From: Thalassospira lohafexi
GTDB taxonomy: Bacteria; Pseudomonadota; Alphaproteobacteria; Rhodospirillales; Thalassospiraceae
Assembly: GCF_002844275.1 (NCBI RefSeq)
Contig: NZ_NXGX01000003.1
Coordinates: 539,549 to 603,548 of the forward strand
Reading direction: 5' to 3'
Length of the DNA: 64,000 nucleotides
The number at the start of each line of letters is the position of its first letter. Within the stretch, counting starts at the first letter, position 1. Of the stretch, positions 61,757 to 64,000 are shown in pieces. A program made the translations under genes and the position numbers. Below the pieces are notes generated by a model that searched no databases, was not told the DNA's origin, and worked only from the letters and a program-made list of their open reading frames with translations.

Positions 61757-64000
61757 CCGAAATGCGCGGAACTGATCCCAATGTCCTGCAACGCAGCGCG
61801 TCTGATCCAAGTGCTTCTGTCTGGGTGTCGGCATCTGCCGGGGCGGGCAAGACCAAGGTTCTCTCAGACCGGGTTTTGCGTCAGATGCTCTCTGGCACCG
61901 AACCCCATCGTATTTTATGTCTGACCTTTACCAAGGCGTCAGCGGCCGAAATGGCCAACCGGGTTAATGAGCGTTTGGGGCATTGGGCGACGATGGAGGA
62001 CCGCGCCCTTCATGACGACCTGACCAATCTTTCGGGTGCAGCCCCCAGTTCAGACGAAACCATGCGCGCGCGGCAATTGTTTGCCCGGGTTCTTGATGCG
62101 CCGGGTGGCATGAAAATTCAGACCATTCACGCCTTTTGCCAGTCGCTGTTGCGGCGTTTTCCGCTTGAAGCTGGTCTGGCGCCGCACTTTGAAATCATGG
62201 ATGACCGAACAGCCGCCGAAACGATGGCTGCGGTGCAGGAAGAAGTTCTGGCCTTTGCCCGCACCGGGCGCGATGAGGGTTTGGCAGATGCGCTTTCGGT
62301 TGTGACCGGACAGGTTCGCGAAGGTGCCTTTGGCGAGGTTATGAGCGAACTTGCCCGTGAACGGGGTCGTCTTAAACGCATGCTGACCAATCTTGGCGGG
62401 GCGGACCGCATGCGTGATGCGGTGTATGCGGCCCTTGGTGTGCCGGTCGGGGTCAGCGAAGACGCGATTTTGCGAAAGGCCCTGTCAGACGATGCCTTTG
62501 ACCGCGATGGGTTAATGCGGGGGCTTGCCGCCCTTGAGGCCGGAACCAAAACCGATCAGGCACGTGTGCCAGCCTTGGCGCAGTTTTTGGAAAAAACCAA
62601 CGTCGAAGACCGGCTTTCGGTGTTTGGTGAGTATCGCAGCGTGTTCTTTACCGCTGCGGGGGAACCGCGCGCCAAACTGATCACCAAGGGGGCGGCGGAA
62701 AACCATCCGATGGGGGCTGATGCGCTGGAACACGAAGGTGCCCGTCTGATTGAAATTGATCGCCTGCGCAAGGCTGCGGCCATGGCCGGGGCGACGGCGG
62801 CCTTGATCACCATTGGCAACGCGATGCTGGACCGCTATGCGACGAAAAAGGCGCTGCATGCGCGCCTTGATTACGATGATTTGATCCTGACCAGCCTGAG
62901 CCTTTTGCAACGTCAGGCCGGCATGGCGGGCTGGGTGTTGTTCAAACTCGACGAAGGCCTTGATCACATCCTGATTGACGAAGCGCAGGATACCAACCCC
63001 GAACAGTGGGAAGTGGTGCGTATTCTTGCCGAAGAATTCTTTATCGATGCCGGGCGTCATGCCGATAAACCCCGCACCATCTTTGCCGTTGGGGATGCGA
63101 AACAATCGATTTACAGCTTCCAGCGGGCCGATCCGGAAAAATTCGCCGAAATGCGACGCTATTTCCGCGAACGGGCCCAGCAAATCGAAGCTGCATGGCG
63201 CGAAGTACCGATGAACATTTCATTCCGGTCCACCGATGCGGTTTTGGGCACGGTGGATCGTGTCTTTGCCGGGCCGGTTGCCAAACAGGGCGTTGGCGAT
63301 GAAGGCGATGATGTCGCCCATAGCCCGTTTCGGGTTGGGCAGGCCGGCCGGATTGAACTTTGGCCAGCGGTTGAACCCGAAGAACGCACGCCTGAAGACC
63401 CATGGACGCCACCGACCCGGATTGTGCGCCTTGAGGACCCGGAAATCAGATTGGCCCGGGTTATTGCCGGGCGCATTCGCCATGCGATTGATGAAGGCGA
63501 AATCCTGACATCACGCGGGCGTCCGGTGCGGGCCGGTGACTTCATGATTTTGGTGCGCCGTCGGACCGCCTTTGTCGATGAAGTGGTCAAGGCGCTTAAG
63601 GAACGCAATGTGCCGGTGGCCGGTGTTGACCGGATGCAAATCACCGATCAGTTGGCGGTAATGGACTTGGTGGCGTTTGGTCGGTTCCTTCTGATGCCCG
63701 AGGACGATCTGACACTGGCCGAAGTTTTGAAAAGTCCGTTGATCGGGCTTGATGACGATCAGTTGTTTGAAATTGCCCACAATCGGCCCAGAACCCTTTG
63801 GCATGCGCTGCGTGAAAAGGCGGCCATTGTTGAGGACGGATCGCCGTTCGCACGCGCTTACGGGTTTTTGTTCAAATGGCTGGGGCGGGTCGATTACGAA
63901 CGCCCGTTTGAACTGTTTGCCGAATTGCTGGGCGGGCGGGGCGAAGATGCCCGTGGTGTGCGTGCGCGCCTGGTCGGGCGGCTGGGCATTGAGGCCAACG
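61753..64000 (+). CDS. addA: AddA helicase/nuclease, 3' truncated by window edge
   Basis: About 749 codons of a UvrD-like AddA are present with an open frame to the edge. ATG at 61753 overlaps the addB stop (ATGA). Walker A SASAGAGKTKVL with Lys33, CLTFTKASAAEMANRV (motif Ia) near 60, the motif II DEAQDTNPEQW near 409, and VGDAKQSIYSFQRADP near 452 (motif III). The C-terminal nuclease domain would lie beyond the window (full proteins are about 1150-1200 residues). Confidence 0.95.
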   Translation, partial: MTEMRGTDPNVLQRSASDPSASVWVSASAGAGKTKVLSDRVLRQMLSGTEPHRILCLTFTKASAAEMANRVNERLGHWATMEDRALHDDLTNLSGAAPSSDETMRARQLFARVLDAPGGMKIQTIHAFCQSLLRRFPLEAGLAPHFEIMDDRTAAETMAAVQEEVLAFARTGRDEGLADALSVVTGQVREGAFGEVMSELARERGRLKRMLTNLGGADRMRDAVYAALGVPVGVSEDAILRKALSDDAFDRDGLMRGLAALEAGTKTDQARVPALAQFLEKTNVEDRLSVFGEYRSVFFTAAGEPRAKLITKGAAENHPMGADALEHEGARLIEIDRLRKAAAMAGATAALITIGNAMLDRYATKKALHARLDYDDLILTSLSLLQRQAGMAGWVLFKLDEGLDHILIDEAQDTNPEQWEVVRILAEEFFIDAGRHADKPRTIFAVGDAKQSIYSFQRADPEKFAEMRRYFRERAQQIEAAWREVPMNISFRSTDAVLGTVDRVFAGPVAKQGVGDEGDDVAHSPFRVGQAGRIELWPAVEPEERTPEDPWTPPTRIVRLEDPEIRLARVIAGRIRHAIDEGEILTSRGRPVRAGDFMILVRRRTAFVDEVVKALKERNVPVAGVDRMQITDQLAVMDLVAFGRFLLMPEDDLTLAEVLKSPLIGLDDDQLFEIAHNRPRTLWHALREKAAIVEDGSPFARAYGFLFKWLGRVDYERPFELFAELLGGRGEDARGVRARLVGRLGIEAN

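Noticed and set aside
1..64000. CRISPR arrays, insertion sequences, prophage or integrase genes, rRNA operons.
   Set aside because: No regularly spaced repeats, transposase, integrase or phage-type genes, or rRNA sequence were seen on either strand.

Overview
The window is a chromosomal segment of a free-living alphaproteobacterium. Two features place it there: the order hemC-hemD-mic60 (mitofilin)-hemY next to a divergent tsaD, and a tsaE-amgK-murU-addB-addA operon. The protein sequences recall Rhodospirillales of the Thalassospira type, but the genus is a guess made without a database. Almost everything is housekeeping or catabolic. I see no prophage, insertion sequence, CRISPR array, rRNA or convincing tRNA. 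AddA runs off the right edge and a heme-utilisation gene (hmuS) off the left edge.

Layout. 0-5 kb: heme uptake and handling genes hmuS-T-U-V, tail-to-tail and overlapping with a soluble globin-coupled chemoreceptor that also carries a zinc-binding CZB domain. 5-10.5 kb: a LysR regulator divergent from an FAD oxidoreductase, a class III aminotransferase and an ALDH7-type dehydrogenase, probably lysine or pipecolate catabolism. 10.6-14 kb: a 54-aa antitoxin-like ORF, sodB, a G-rich tract, a small secreted protein, and thiM-thiE under a TPP riboswitch. 14-22 kb: tex, an SDHAF4-type assembly factor, a winged-helix protein overlapping a YdeP-type molybdoprotein, rpe and rsmB. 22-25.4 kb: a polyprenyl-phosphate sugar transferase and a CapD/WbpM dehydratase for surface polysaccharide. 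25.5-30 kb: 2-oxoadipate dioxygenase/decarboxylase (hglS), an arsR-SRPBCC-DoxX unit with a textbook operator, and purH. 30-38.5 kb: hemY-mic60-hemD-hemC, tsaD, gpsA, and a YciI, EVE and Rieske trio. 38.5-42 kb: an alpha/beta hydrolase and two glycosyltransferases. 42-53.5 kb: infC with an AUA start codon, a lone receiver protein, an AEC transporter, rpmI-rplT-pheS-pheT, a lipoprotein, a PAS histidine kinase and lepA. 53.5-64 kb: a UPF0303 protein, small membrane and GFA proteins, an NADPH-ferredoxin reductase, and tsaE-amgK-murU-addB-addA.

Connections. ALDH7 (2-aminoadipate semialdehyde to 2-aminoadipate) and HglS (2-oxoadipate to 2-hydroxyglutarate) are consecutive parts of one lysine-degradation route, encoded 15 kb apart. 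Heme appears three times: uptake (hmu), sensing (globin receptor) and synthesis (hemC, hemD, with hemY-like and mic60). Both halves of threonylcarbamoyl-adenosine transfer (tsaD, tsaE) are present but in separate operons.

No wholly new multigene system is evident. The best leads are regulatory: a winged-helix/YdeP pair with two palindromes over its promoter, a perfect 12-bp operator around the arsR promoter, the thiM ribosome-site hairpin behind the TPP riboswitch, a six-run G tract, a 23-nt palindrome at the end of the Rieske gene, and the globin-CZB chemoreceptor beside heme uptake.
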